From contig NW_025407823.1 in the NCBI RefSeq assembly GCF_003324165.1, forward strand, positions 744,001-808,000: a stretch of DNA of 64,000 nt, in the 5' to 3' direction. The DNA is from Naegleria lovaniensis (lineage: Eukaryota; Heterolobosea; Eutetramitea; Acrasida; Naegleriidae). A program made the position numbers and the translations under genes. Shown here piece by piece: positions 54,831 to 64,000 of the stretch. The notes beneath the pieces are model-generated. The model was not told where the DNA came from and made no database searches. It worked only from the letters and a program-made list of their open reading frames with translations. Within the stretch, counting starts at the first letter, position 1. Each line of letters begins with the position of its first letter.

Positions 54831-57800
54831 CTATTCCTTTCGCAGAATTTGACTCAACTCGTCTATGCCCTTCTGCCATGTCAACCACCCATCTTCGGAC
54901 TGTTTTTTGCTCTCTTGTACTGGAGTGGCGTATACAGTTTTTGACTGTTGTTTCTTAATGGACGTCATGCCATGTGTTGTATTGTTAAGGAAAATCTTAT
55001 TGAGCGCAAGTTTGGGAATTGTTGGAGGTTTGGGCGACGCACTTGTTGTGACTCCGTGTCTATCGCCGCTACTAGCGCCAGTATTGAGAAAACTTTTTCG
55101 AAAGGAGCTCACGTTCTTCGGTGTTTTTACCTCTTTCTTTGGAGAAACATTGGAGGAATGCTGTTTTGCTATTTTAGGGGTTTTTTCTTTGAGCTTGACG
55201 ACCGGAGCATTGCCATAGGTTTCTTTCAAAAAGTCTGAATACGTTTTCTTTTTCGGAGATCCTTCACTACTGCATCTATCGTCTTGAGAAGATGTCATAC
55301 TGCTAACACTGCCCGAAGACGATCCGTGAGTAATATTTAAGGTACTACCACGCGAAAGTAACAAGCTGGTACTGATTTCAGAAACCGTTGCCCATAGTTT
55401 CTCCTCCTTTTGTTTTCTTTCCATGAATTGGTTTTTCATGAGACGTTGCTCTTCTTCTTTCAAAAGTTTTTGTTTCTCTTCCAGTTCCTGAGAGTATTTG
55501 GCAATTCTTGATTCAGCCTCTCTAATCTTTCTTTCACGATCTTCAAGATCTAGCCTTCTTTTTTCTTGCTGACGTTTGGCTTTGTTGTTTTTAAGAGCTA
55601 AATCGATTGCTCTTCGCGTCTTATACGCTCTCCAGGCCCTCTGAATGATGATTACTGCCTCAAGCAAATGTGTGTGGAAATATCTTGTTTTAAACTTTTT
55701 CCATGCGTGTTGGATGGTAAGTGCAGCTCGATTTTGTCTATCAAATTCATTCTTCTTTTGCTCGTTTTTCCGTTTGATGACTTCAAATTTTCGCTTACGA
55801 AGCTCTTTTTCAATTTCAGAATATTTCCTCTCTCTGTACAAGGATTGAAGCATCACAGCCAATCGCTCAAGCGTAGAAATTTGTCTCTTCAATAAACCAC
55901 CACGTATGAACGCTTGAATTACAATTACACTCTCAATGACCTTTTCGTTGCGTGATAAAATTACAGGTTTGTTTTGCGAGATTGATAATGATGACTTTTT
56001 CTTAACTAGCGCTTTTTGGGGTAGCTGAGATTTGTCAATTCCATGTTTTGTGTTTTCCTTTCTCTTCATTAAACTATAGGCGTACGATTTTTGCATCTTC
56101 TTTTTTCTTTCTTTGATAGGAGTTGGTTGTGATGTGTTACGTGCGTCATCAACCATTGTTGTTACATTTGGTTTAGAATCCTCGTTTGCAACGTCGTTCT
56201 TTCTTAAGGGATCTCTTCTCTTAGATATTAATTCTCTGAGAGATTTGAAAATTTGTCGTCTTATTATAACTAATCTCCATTGTCGCTGAATTACTAATGC
56301 TGCTTCCTCCATTATTTGAAGAACCCTTTTCCTGAGAAAATCATAGGCATCTTTTTTCATTAAAATGTTGTATTTCCCAACAAAGTAGGACAGCTTGTCG
56401 TTAGAGTCATGATTTGAACCTAGATAATGCTGCAAAACGTTTGTGGCTAATGACACCATGTCTTTTCGTTTGCTGGTGTTGGAATCCTTTAAAAACTGTA
56501 GCTTGAATGTTAAGCTATTGAATGTTCTCCAAAATGTGGTTGGAGAGAGAACATAATCGAAAGATTTTTCATTTGTTTCTGCAACAAATGAAAGCACGCT
56601 ACATGCAATTTGTGAGGTCAAATTGGAAAATGATGACTCTGCTAATTGTGTGTCTGTTGAGCTGGAGGTGTTCAAATAACAAAATGTAAGAAATGTAGGG
56701 TCCGCATTTAAGGCCGTTGAGCTCAATAATTGTTTCATGTTTGCCAAAAACTCCTTATGAGTTTCGCTAATATCAACGCAGGGTATTCCATTACGAATTA
56801 TTTGATACTCCGGTGCTTCGTTCACAGCCGTTGGAAAGATTGCATCCATACTGTACTCAAATCGACCAAATGAGTGGTCGATAACAAGATGGTCTTCATC
56901 AGACTTACATATGTTCACACAGCTTAACCCATAGTACGAATTGTTTCTAAAATATTGAATAATACTATCAATCGCTTCATACTTTTCTTGATAGGCTGAT
57001 TGTTGAGACAAAGCGGGGAATGTGCATAATATTCCTTGGCTTCCCAATAAAAAGTCTATGACTTCTCGACTTGGTGACTTCTCTAGGACGTCCACAAGAG
57101 GATCCGTAAGCTTGTACCCCTCTCTGGTATGAATGGATGAGATGTCTTCAATAAGATACTGTAAAGCCCAAGAGTATAAATGCTCGCTACTAACATTGCA
57201 CCATAAATCACCAAAATAATGCAACGAATTATTATGAGCGAGCTCAGGCAAACTAATTATATGAATGGCAGACAGCTGATCCGGCTCCAATTCGTCTTCT
57301 GCTTCTTCGATGTTCGTGAAGGACTTTGAAGCAAGGTGTCCCTTTTCTACAACCCATCTGAAAATTGCTTCGTACACAACACACGCAAAATCTGTACTAC
57401 TTTTGAAGGTACCTGGTAAAACTTTTCCGCTGATCATGGAGTTCATGTTTTTCAGCACCTCAAATCTTTCCATTTGCAGTATGTCACACAAATGTGCCAA
57501 CAATTCGCTATCAAAGGTTTCAATATGCCTTTCCATATCCATTCTTAATCCTTCTTTGAATACATCTACGGAAGATCTGTCATCAATATCGATGAGTAAT
57601 AATACCATTGAAAGACCCCTCAAAAAAGCATTAATTTCTCGAGTAGAACATTTGAGAGCTCGTTTCACATTCTTGAGTAAATCATAAAATTTAGCTTCTG
57701 CGTTAGTAGTGTCTTTTTTCAGCTCCTCTATGAAACTGAAATGTTTTAATCCAATAAACGTATGACCAAGAAGCGGTTCTATCATCTTTGTTGGAGCACA

Positions 57801-58670
57801 AAGCAAATCTTTAAATATTTCGAAATGTTCCAGTATTAGACGAACTGAGCTTTGATATGGATTCGTCTTTCTTTTTAATATGTACTCAATTTCATATCGA
57901 TTAAATAAAAACGCTAATACATCAAAATCCATGATTGAAGGATTGACTTGATACGTGTCAGTACCCCTTTTGAAAGTGAGAGTAATATTAAATCCAAAAC
58001 TCGGCTTTATCATTCCGTATGGTGATGAAACATCTCGACTGGATCCGAGTTTATACAGGAGGCACAATTGTTCGGAAAGAATGCACTTTGAAAATCGATA
58101 CCCACCATCCGTTTCTCTAGCTTTCGGGCTGTTATTGAGTTCTTCGCTATTCTTTTGAGCTGTGCACTCGAAGAATAGTTTATCCAAAGTTTGGGTGATC
58201 ACATCAATTCTTTCTTCTCTCGTCTTTCCGAGGAGAACCAGCGTTTGTGGTTTTGGGCTATTTTTCAAAGATTCAACAATGCGAGAAGTCATGACCTCTG
58301 CATAAAGAATGTTCGTTGAAGAGAAATGAGAACACGAAGATGGACCAAGCAAGCTCGTTAAAAAGTGAGGACGTATTTGGGTCACCGGTTTTCCCATATT
58401 CAATCGTTTGATCATTAGGGAAGCCACTGAATTTAGCCACTCCGACGTTTGTTGGGGCTTGATCCATAAAAACTTGCTGGAATTCTCGGTCTTGGCCATA
58501 TTTCTTCTAAAATTATGCTTGCTAGTGTTCCTTGAATAACGCAGCAGCTTTTTGAATTGATCCAGTATATCCTCATCCTCCTCATTTCGAAGTTCTTTTC
58601 TGTTGTTGTGCGTTGGTTCGGCTTGAGGATGATCGATCTCATCTTCAGCCATCCATAACGGATTAAGCAT
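54831..58670 (-). CDS. Degenerate myosin heavy chain with IQ motifs (probable pseudo-motor)
   Basis: 1279 residues from ATG 58670. Residues ~70-760 align in order with myosin head landmarks, although poorly: the N-terminal YAEVM segment before the P-loop, LVLLGKT at 144-150 in place of GESGAGKT, SSRDVSSPYG at 210-219 (switch I region, normally NNSSRFGK), IISLPELAHNNSLHYFGDLW at 471-490 (switch II/relay, normally DIFGFE...NSFEQL), and EHLYSWALQYL (normally EKLQQFFN). Then come IQ motifs at about 790, 917, 985 and 1007 (for example AALTIQHAWKKFKTR and AVIIIQRAWRAYKTRR), a short coiled coil at about 1030-1075 and a Ser/Lys-rich tail. IQ motifs bind calmodulin-type light chains. The ATPase residues are gone, so it likely does not hydrolyse ATP. 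The order of landmarks is the main evidence; alternative: another IQ-protein with a chance resemblance. Confidence 0.5.
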   Translation of the reverse strand: MLNPLWMAEDEIDHPQAEPTHNNRKELRNEEDEDILDQFKKLLRYSRNTSKHNFRRNMAKTENSSKFLWIKPQQTSEWLNSVASLMIKRLNMGKPVTQIRPHFLTSLLGPSSCSHFSSTNILYAEVMTSRIVESLKNSPKPQTLVLLGKTREERIDVITQTLDKLFFECTAQKNSEELNNSPKARETDGGYRFSKCILSEQLCLLYKLGSSRDVSSPYGMIKPSFGFNITLTFKRGTDTYQVNPSIMDFDVLAFLFNRYEIEYILKRKTNPYQSSVRLILEHFEIFKDLLCAPTKMIEPLLGHTFIGLKHFSFIEELKKDTTNAEAKFYDLLKNVKRALKCSTREINAFLRGLSMVLLLIDIDDRSSVDVFKEGLRMDMERHIETFDSELLAHLCDILQMERFEVLKNMNSMISGKVLPGTFKSSTDFACVVYEAIFRWVVEKGHLASKSFTNIEEAEDELEPDQLSAIHIISLPELAHNNSLHYFGDLWCNVSSEHLYSWALQYLIEDISSIHTREGYKLTDPLVDVLEKSPSREVIDFLLGSQGILCTFPALSQQSAYQEKYEAIDSIIQYFRNNSYYGLSCVNICKSDEDHLVIDHSFGRFEYSMDAIFPTAVNEAPEYQIIRNGIPCVDISETHKEFLANMKQLLSSTALNADPTFLTFCYLNTSSSTDTQLAESSFSNLTSQIACSVLSFVAETNEKSFDYVLSPTTFWRTFNSLTFKLQFLKDSNTSKRKDMVSLATNVLQHYLGSNHDSNDKLSYFVGKYNILMKKDAYDFLRKRVLQIMEEAALVIQRQWRLVIIRRQIFKSLRELISKRRDPLRKNDVANEDSKPNVTTMVDDARNTSQPTPIKERKKKMQKSYAYSLMKRKENTKHGIDKSQLPQKALVKKKSSLSISQNKPVILSRNEKVIESVIVIQAFIRGGLLKRQISTLERLAVMLQSLYRERKYSEIEKELRKRKFEVIKRKNEQKKNEFDRQNRAALTIQHAWKKFKTRYFHTHLLEAVIIIQRAWRAYKTRRAIDLALKNNKAKRQQEKRRLDLEDRERKIREAESRIAKYSQELEEKQKLLKEEEQRLMKNQFMERKQKEEKLWATVSEISTSLLLSRGSTLNITHGSSSGSVSSMTSSQDDRCSSEGSPKKKTYSDFLKETYGNAPVVKLKEKTPKIAKQHSSNVSPKKEVKTPKNVSSFRKSFLNTGASSGDRHGVTTSASPKPPTIPKLALNKIFLNNTTHGMTSIKKQQSKTVYATPVQESKKQSEDGWLTWQKGIDELSQILRKE

Positions 58671-58799
58671 TTTTTTTTGTGCTAATTGCCATTTGCCTTA
58701 ATAATCCATGGCCAACAAACACATTCACTATCTCTCCTACTCCCATCAATATTCATGTTCTATAATCTCAATGTTATAACGACACACAAGTTTATTAAC

Positions 58800-61700
58800 T
58801 CACGCATAATACGAAGGAGAGCTGGTTTGGAAGAGATCATGTAATGTTCCAAGTTGCTGTTCCGTAAATTTTTGTTGGTGAATTTGCCACATGTCTGAAT
58901 GACATTTCACAAATTCTTGGAATGTCTTCTTAACGGTCTCTCTTATCGATTGCACACTGTCATTTGCAAATTTAGCCAGTGAGCAAAGCATGTCAGGAAT
59001 AAAGTCAGGAACAGAGTATGGGAATGCTAGAGCAACAGCAGATAATCCAAGAACACCACTATGACGTTCAGTTGTCTCCTTTGAAGAGAGTTTGTCCGAT
59101 GATATCTTGGCATTTCTGTTCTTGAATGCTTTTTCTTTGAATTCTGGAATTAATTTCTCAGAATATTCTGTGCTGGATATTTTGAGAAATCCTGAAAGTG
59201 TAATTGCAGCCATTTGTCTTACTTCAAGCTGTTGATCTCTAAGCATGGTTGTAATAATTTCGAAAAGCTTAGGTAGTTTGTCAGTCAAGTAAAATTCTTG
59301 TCTATATGCAAATATTTGAAGAAATTCAAGCAATGCGCTTCTAATTGACCAATTAACAAAAGTTGCAGAATCTTTTCCGACAATTTCGTCATACAAAAAT
59401 GTAATCACTGTGTTGGCTAAAAGTTTGGAAAAGGAGAATGCAGAGAGTGATATAATATCATGTTGGCATAGAGATTGTAAATCATCGTCTTGCGATGTGG
59501 TATGCTCGTAAATTGTGGAAATGATTTTGATATAATTGGTGATTTCTCCAGAGCCACAATGAGGAGAGCTCGAGTTAAACAACCCTGAAATTATTGCTAA
59601 CACAGTTTTGCTTAAATTTTTAAATTCTGAATACTTCTTGTCAAATTCTGGGCTGTCATGTGGCATGGTTTTGATCAACTTTTCCTGTTGTTCAAGATGT
59701 TCATATAAATTGATATTGAATTTTCTCAAATAATCGTATTGCGTCTCATCATTTGTGATGTTGAGCAATGTAAAGGATGGCAACTTGTTATGTTCAAGTC
59801 GAGGTGGATTCCATAATGACTTGTAAATGAACGAAACGAATAAACCGACATATTCCCTAACTAGTTCAGCATCATGATGAAGGGTAGTGGAGCACAATTC
59901 ATCCAATAACAAGCGTAGTAAGTAAGGAGATCTCCAACTGATTTCTCCAACAATACCATATAAATATTTCAAAAATCTAGCTTGGAGAATGGCCTCAACA
60001 TCTTTCTTTTGAAGAGAAGATTTGGTTTTTTCAATCATGTATCGAATAAGCCATCCCAGCCTTCTTATATCCTTATCGCAAATAGCAAACTCCAGTCCTT
60101 CAGAAATTTCTCCCACGCTATTTGTAGAACTTTGCTCCAATACTTTGTCGAACACTGGAATGATAAATTCTGTAATGGCTCGTTGCTGTTGAGAATAGTC
60201 CCAATGTTTCATTCCTCGAATTAAGCCTCCAACAATTTCTGATATCAATGCAACATGGTGAACCTCTTCAGGACCACCAGAGCCAACCATAGGTAAGAGT
60301 ATTGATTCAATGTGAGGCTTGCAAAGGTCAAGAAAGCCTTGCGACCCGGATTCACAGGGAAATACTTGAAATAAGCCCTTAAATAACTGAGCGTTGGATT
60401 CAATAAAGCCATCGTCTCTATGCGTCAGTAAGCGAATAAATTTAGAGACAAAATCATCCTCAAGCAGAATTGGTTGCAATTCTCTCTTGATAATGGCTTG
60501 CTTGGAGCAATCTTTTGGTTGTTCATAATCATATACTTCCACTCTGTCTGGGAGTGTGTACCATCCAAAGTAATTCTTTTCATAACAATTGGATTTCTTC
60601 CAATTCTCTTCAGATTCAAAATCTATACCCAACGCACCCCAATCAAGGGTGTTATTGACTGTAGTTGGATGAGGAGAAATGAGCTTTTTCTTTTGTACAG
60701 GTTTGTATTGACAAAGAATCAAATTAATTGCTTCACATGCAATAATTCTGGACTTCTCCAAATCACTTATCATCTGTTTGAAAAAGAATTTGGCAGCTTC
60801 GACTGGGAATAATTGGTCAGGTCTAATCATTAACATTAAAAAACTGCTAGCAAATGTATGATATTTCCAGTGCCAGCCTCCCTTACTTTTAGCAATCTCT
60901 GTTGTTTCTAAAATAATACGTTCGTACTTTTGCCTGTCCTTTTCGTTGGCAATCTGAATGTGATAGAATGCATTGAAGTACGTTTCAAATAATTGAGCCA
61001 ATCGTTGCTGAATGCTTTGTTTCTCGATATGACTTGTTTGAAAAAGTGCAAGCAAAAACTTGGAGCATAAATCCCAGTCTCTAATAACACAAGAAACGGC
61101 AAAAGGTTTTTCCAATATGAAAATACAACCCGTTCGTTGCTCGTCTGTCGATTTCTTATCAACTAAAACTTCAATCAATCTGGGAAGGAAGCTCTTAATA
61201 ACCTTATCAGAGAATTTGTTAATGCATGACATGAGTACGGACTGTGCACGTTTTCTGACTTCAGAGTATGAATGCAGCGAAAGACGAAGTAAGTCATCCA
61301 GTAACCTTTGATGATATTTGGTGTATGGAATAGATTCGTTATGAATAACACATCTAACCTTGTACTCCAGCAAGGCTTGAATCAATAATAAATATCTAGG
61401 ATATTTGTTTGATGTAGTCGAGTATACATCTTTGTAGCTGTGTTGCTTGACAAACTCATGAGAAGATTTCTTTTTCTTGTATCTGTAACGAGTGTTTCCT
61501 CCTCTCATGGCTATCATTGGGAAAAATATTTTACAAATCTTACCAATGAGATTAGGGTCCTTATCGGATCGATGCTCAAGTATAACCTCAGTAAGATCAT
61601 GCAAAGTGTCGCAAACTTGTTCGTAACTAGAAGCCAAGGTTACTGACTTACACTTTGCAGCGACACACAAGCCAGCATCTATCAATCTAGAAGATGGATA

Positions 61701-64000
61701 TTGATTCATTTCTTCCATTACTCCCTTTTCAATCTCAGGATAAAGAGTATTGCCTCCTCTCATTGCATATCTGATAAAAATAAGGTGATTCTTCAATTTC
61801 TGAATATCTGGTATATTACCACCCTTCTCTTTCATGAGTGCGACGCATGCATTAATGTTGGCAACAGAGTCAGTCAAGTATCTGTTGCACAGCTCAATGG
61901 CAAATTGTAGCTCTTCTTGAGTAGGTTCATGCCAATTAATTTCAAACTCATCAAGCGAAATAAATTCTCCCCATGATTGCCAATGATGATAATTCTTAAA
62001 CTCTTCAGTGCTCCATTGGCTTGCATTCACTGACTTCAATTCTAACAAGTAGTATTTGGTTAATGACCTTAGAACGTTTCTAAATAGTTTTCCGCATATC
62101 TTTACCACCTTCTTTTTTTCTGAAATATAGCAAAGAGAAATAACTGTCTCAATTTGTTGTCTATACTTTAAAAGATGAGCACCTGTTCGATAACAAACTT
62201 GGCCTAGAATTTGTAAATAATATTGGGTTTCCATGTCTGTTAAATTCTTGAGACGTTTTCCATCCCTATCTACAAGCTTTTTATAAAGCATTGGAATGAA
62301 AAGCGCCAATGTTTGTTCTGGATACGCATATGCAATGGAAGAGCACATATGAGCAATGTTTTTCTTTGCGTTAAATAAAAAATTAGAATCTACAAAGTTA
62401 TAAATTCTCTTGAGAGAAATGTCCAATAATTCTGTCGACATTTGATTGAATAGTAAGTCGCATAAACCCCAAAACATGCTTGGAGAAATAACATCAGTAT
62501 CTCCTTGAGCAGTTTTTGGATCTGTTTGATGAGACAGTACATTAAAAATCCTTTCCAAGAGCTCGATTGACCAATCCTCGAATACTCGCACAACCTCAGG
62601 AGGAGTTCTATCGCCTTGTGATGCTCCTGTTGTACATAGAGGTACACAAACCAAAAGTGAAGTATAAAATTTTAAAGTAGAGAACGTCTTGGCATTATCA
62701 TTCACATCAATACCAGGAAGAGTTAATTGCAATAAATTAGAAAGATAGTTGGCACCGTCTGGGTAAAGTGAATATTTCAGGAGTGGGAATACAACCAGAG
62801 AGAGAGTTTCGAGGGCTGAGATTGTTTGATGTGTGTTTGTGAGAGTCTCCAACGCATAAAAACTTCTTTCCATAAGGGAAGGGAATACCTCTTGCGGGAG
62901 GATATAAGCCAAATGTTTTAGAGAGTGGTTTGCACATGTAGTCATTTGATTACTTTTGGAAAACAATGATGTCATTGCAAGTGGTTGAACAATGCTAACA
63001 AACTCTTTACAGTCGTCCTCCGTCAACCTATATTCTTCAGGGATCCATTGATAACCTCCATTCTTTGAAGCTGAATATGTTTCTTCTGTGAATCCCTTCA
63101 TTCCTCTTTCTATATCCAGACGTTTTCCAAATTTAGTACATAGAATTAAGAGAAAGTCTGCACATTTGCTTGTCCATTGTCCTTCGTTGGAAGGCTGGAA
63201 AAAGTTTGAAACTGATTTGATGAGCTGGTTGAGAAGTTTCAGGGCGTTAGACTTCTTTGAAATCATCCAAACTATTAGCTTGGCGGCATTTGCCAAAAGT
63301 AAATTCTTTGCAATGTCAAATGGAGTTAATAAATTCAATTCATCATTTGGATATTCTTCGTAATTCGATGCAACAGGAGTATTTCCAATGGGTAAGTCAA
63401 AGCATTTCATGGTCTTTGTGAAAATGAACAGTGTATACGGCTCCCAATCGACATAGCCAGCTTGATCCTGCGCAAGATTTGCGAATAATGTGAAAAAGCT
63501 CAAATCCCAAGTAGGATACAACCCAATCCAATCCCAAATACCAAAGAACTCGTCAACCCACTGGTCGTAGTGATTTTTTTTGAATGTCAATGGATCTTTG
63601 GATGTTGGACCTTCCAATTTGGTTGGTAGCATGATACTTAGAAAAGCTTGTGCTTGAAAAATCTTGTGGTCATTAATGCATAACATGGGCCTGAAGAATT
63701 TCAACATTTCATACGTGGAATCTTCGGTGAAGTATCTCTTTAACTTTCTGATCAAGTCAACCAGTGCGGCTCCGTGTTCTCTTGGGCTATACAAGGCATT
63801 TCTAAACTTGGTGAAGTAGGTTTTGTCAATGATGTCATAAACCACCTTCCAATCAAATGTAACATCCAATAATTCACTTTTCTTGAGGAGTGAAGATAAT
63901 CCATAACAGCACTTTACCTGGGTTGAAAAGTCTACGCTATAGCTATCTTTGCTTGATATCTTGAGAATATTAAATAGAATTTTGCAAAGTTCGGCTTTTT
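58800..64000 (-). CDS. Proteasome activator PA200/Blm10 (5' partial)
   Basis: The frame is open from the stop at 58800 past 63869 to the window end, so the start lies outside; about 1733 residues are visible, including the extra N-terminal stretch beyond 63869 with no ATG. It is a large HEAT-like helical protein. Matches to PA200/Blm10 are clear: the WVDEFFGIWDWIGLYPTWD segment near the N-terminus, AGYVDWEPY, and the conserved C-terminal block with HSGVLGLSAVALAFPYSVPDF and SIRETVKKTFQEF. The last three residues are YYA, the HbYX motif whose insertion into the 20S alpha pockets opens the gate (family knowledge). It therefore probably caps the 20S proteasome, degrading unfolded or acetylated proteins without ubiquitin. 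No intron seen. Confidence 0.92.
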   Translation of the reverse strand, partial: KAELCKILFNILKISSKDSYSVDFSTQVKCCYGLSSLLKKSELLDVTFDWKVVYDIIDKTYFTKFRNALYSPREHGAALVDLIRKLKRYFTEDSTYEMLKFFRPMLCINDHKIFQAQAFLSIMLPTKLEGPTSKDPLTFKKNHYDQWVDEFFGIWDWIGLYPTWDLSFFTLFANLAQDQAGYVDWEPYTLFIFTKTMKCFDLPIGNTPVASNYEEYPNDELNLLTPFDIAKNLLLANAAKLIVWMISKKSNALKLLNQLIKSVSNFFQPSNEGQWTSKCADFLLILCTKFGKRLDIERGMKGFTEETYSASKNGGYQWIPEEYRLTEDDCKEFVSIVQPLAMTSLFSKSNQMTTCANHSLKHLAYILPQEVFPSLMERSFYALETLTNTHQTISALETLSLVVFPLLKYSLYPDGANYLSNLLQLTLPGIDVNDNAKTFSTLKFYTSLLVCVPLCTTGASQGDRTPPEVVRVFEDWSIELLERIFNVLSHQTDPKTAQGDTDVISPSMFWGLCDLLFNQMSTELLDISLKRIYNFVDSNFLFNAKKNIAHMCSSIAYAYPEQTLALFIPMLYKKLVDRDGKRLKNLTDMETQYYLQILGQVCYRTGAHLLKYRQQIETVISLCYISEKKKVVKICGKLFRNVLRSLTKYYLLELKSVNASQWSTEEFKNYHHWQSWGEFISLDEFEINWHEPTQEELQFAIELCNRYLTDSVANINACVALMKEKGGNIPDIQKLKNHLIFIRYAMRGGNTLYPEIEKGVMEEMNQYPSSRLIDAGLCVAAKCKSVTLASSYEQVCDTLHDLTEVILEHRSDKDPNLIGKICKIFFPMIAMRGGNTRYRYKKKKSSHEFVKQHSYKDVYSTTSNKYPRYLLLIQALLEYKVRCVIHNESIPYTKYHQRLLDDLLRLSLHSYSEVRKRAQSVLMSCINKFSDKVIKSFLPRLIEVLVDKKSTDEQRTGCIFILEKPFAVSCVIRDWDLCSKFLLALFQTSHIEKQSIQQRLAQLFETYFNAFYHIQIANEKDRQKYERIILETTEIAKSKGGWHWKYHTFASSFLMLMIRPDQLFPVEAAKFFFKQMISDLEKSRIIACEAINLILCQYKPVQKKKLISPHPTTVNNTLDWGALGIDFESEENWKKSNCYEKNYFGWYTLPDRVEVYDYEQPKDCSKQAIIKRELQPILLEDDFVSKFIRLLTHRDDGFIESNAQLFKGLFQVFPCESGSQGFLDLCKPHIESILLPMVGSGGPEEVHHVALISEIVGGLIRGMKHWDYSQQQRAITEFIIPVFDKVLEQSSTNSVGEISEGLEFAICDKDIRRLGWLIRYMIEKTKSSLQKKDVEAILQARFLKYLYGIVGEISWRSPYLLRLLLDELCSTTLHHDAELVREYVGLFVSFIYKSLWNPPRLEHNKLPSFTLLNITNDETQYDYLRKFNINLYEHLEQQEKLIKTMPHDSPEFDKKYSEFKNLSKTVLAIISGLFNSSSPHCGSGEITNYIKIISTIYEHTTSQDDDLQSLCQHDIISLSAFSFSKLLANTVITFLYDEIVGKDSATFVNWSIRSALLEFLQIFAYRQEFYLTDKLPKLFEIITTMLRDQQLEVRQMAAITLSGFLKISSTEYSEKLIPEFKEKAFKNRNAKISSDKLSSKETTERHSGVLGLSAVALAFPYSVPDFIPDMLCSLAKFANDSVQSIRETVKKTFQEFVKCHSDMWQIHQQKFTEQQLGTLHDLFQTSSPSYYA

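Overview
This is protist nuclear DNA: AT-rich, gene-dense, with few and short GT-AG introns (52 to 128 bases where I could place both ends), genes on both strands, and proteins with Gln/Asn/Ser/Thr-rich low-complexity stretches. The mix fits a free-living amoeboflagellate of the Heterolobosea, most likely Naegleria or a close relative: DUF4116-repeat proteins, RCC1-like and NHL-like propellers, formin and myosin-like proteins, an Sfi1-like centrin-binding protein, ABCG transporters, PA200/Blm10, and a VPS10/sortilin receptor. The organism is an inference from gene content; the species cannot be decided by reading.

Layout. 1-8733 (+): 3' part of a giant cell-surface receptor with a propeller-like N-terminal region, two EGF-like modules, one transmembrane segment and a cytosolic pseudokinase. 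8829-14004 (-): a single-pass coiled-coil membrane protein and a sortilin-type receptor. 14212-17286 (+): a WGR-domain protein and a probable mitochondrial membrane protein whose frame is broken. 17476-19290 (-): DUF4116-repeat protein; 19424-20359 (+): small coiled-coil protein. 20461-24829 (-): formin in two exons. 24950-26308 (+): RCC1-like propeller. 26395-26995 (-): small hypothetical with a frame break. 27171-30346 (+): candidate nuclear protein and a poorly supported broken gene. 30493-32134 (+): five-exon serine carboxypeptidase. 32214-39531 (-): Sfi1-like protein, glutathione S-transferase, and a two-exon GATA-plus-PHD protein. 40088-47722: two divergently transcribed ABCG transporters with an unusual N-terminal membrane domain. 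47833-49011 (+): NHL-like propeller. 49047-53660 (-): very long acidic protein with eleven FGDF/FGEF motifs, aftiphilin-like. 53695-54776 (+): DUF4116 plus PB1-like gene in several frames. 54831-58670 (-): myosin-like protein whose ATPase motifs are lost. 58800-64000 (-): PA200/Blm10 proteasome activator, 5' end beyond the window.

There is no operon logic. Genes are packed with about 35 to 200 bases between neighbours, often as convergent or divergent pairs. Loose themes are endosome/Golgi sorting (sortilin, aftiphilin-like), cytoskeleton (formin, myosin-like, Sfi1-like), and surface sensing or transport. I saw no transposon, tRNA, rRNA or CRISPR. The observations most worth a second look are the two catalytically degenerate enzymes (receptor pseudokinase, pseudo-myosin), the FGDF-repeat protein, the divergent ABCG pair, the odd GATA spacing with a PHD finger, and several genes that need a one-base frame change to be read through.
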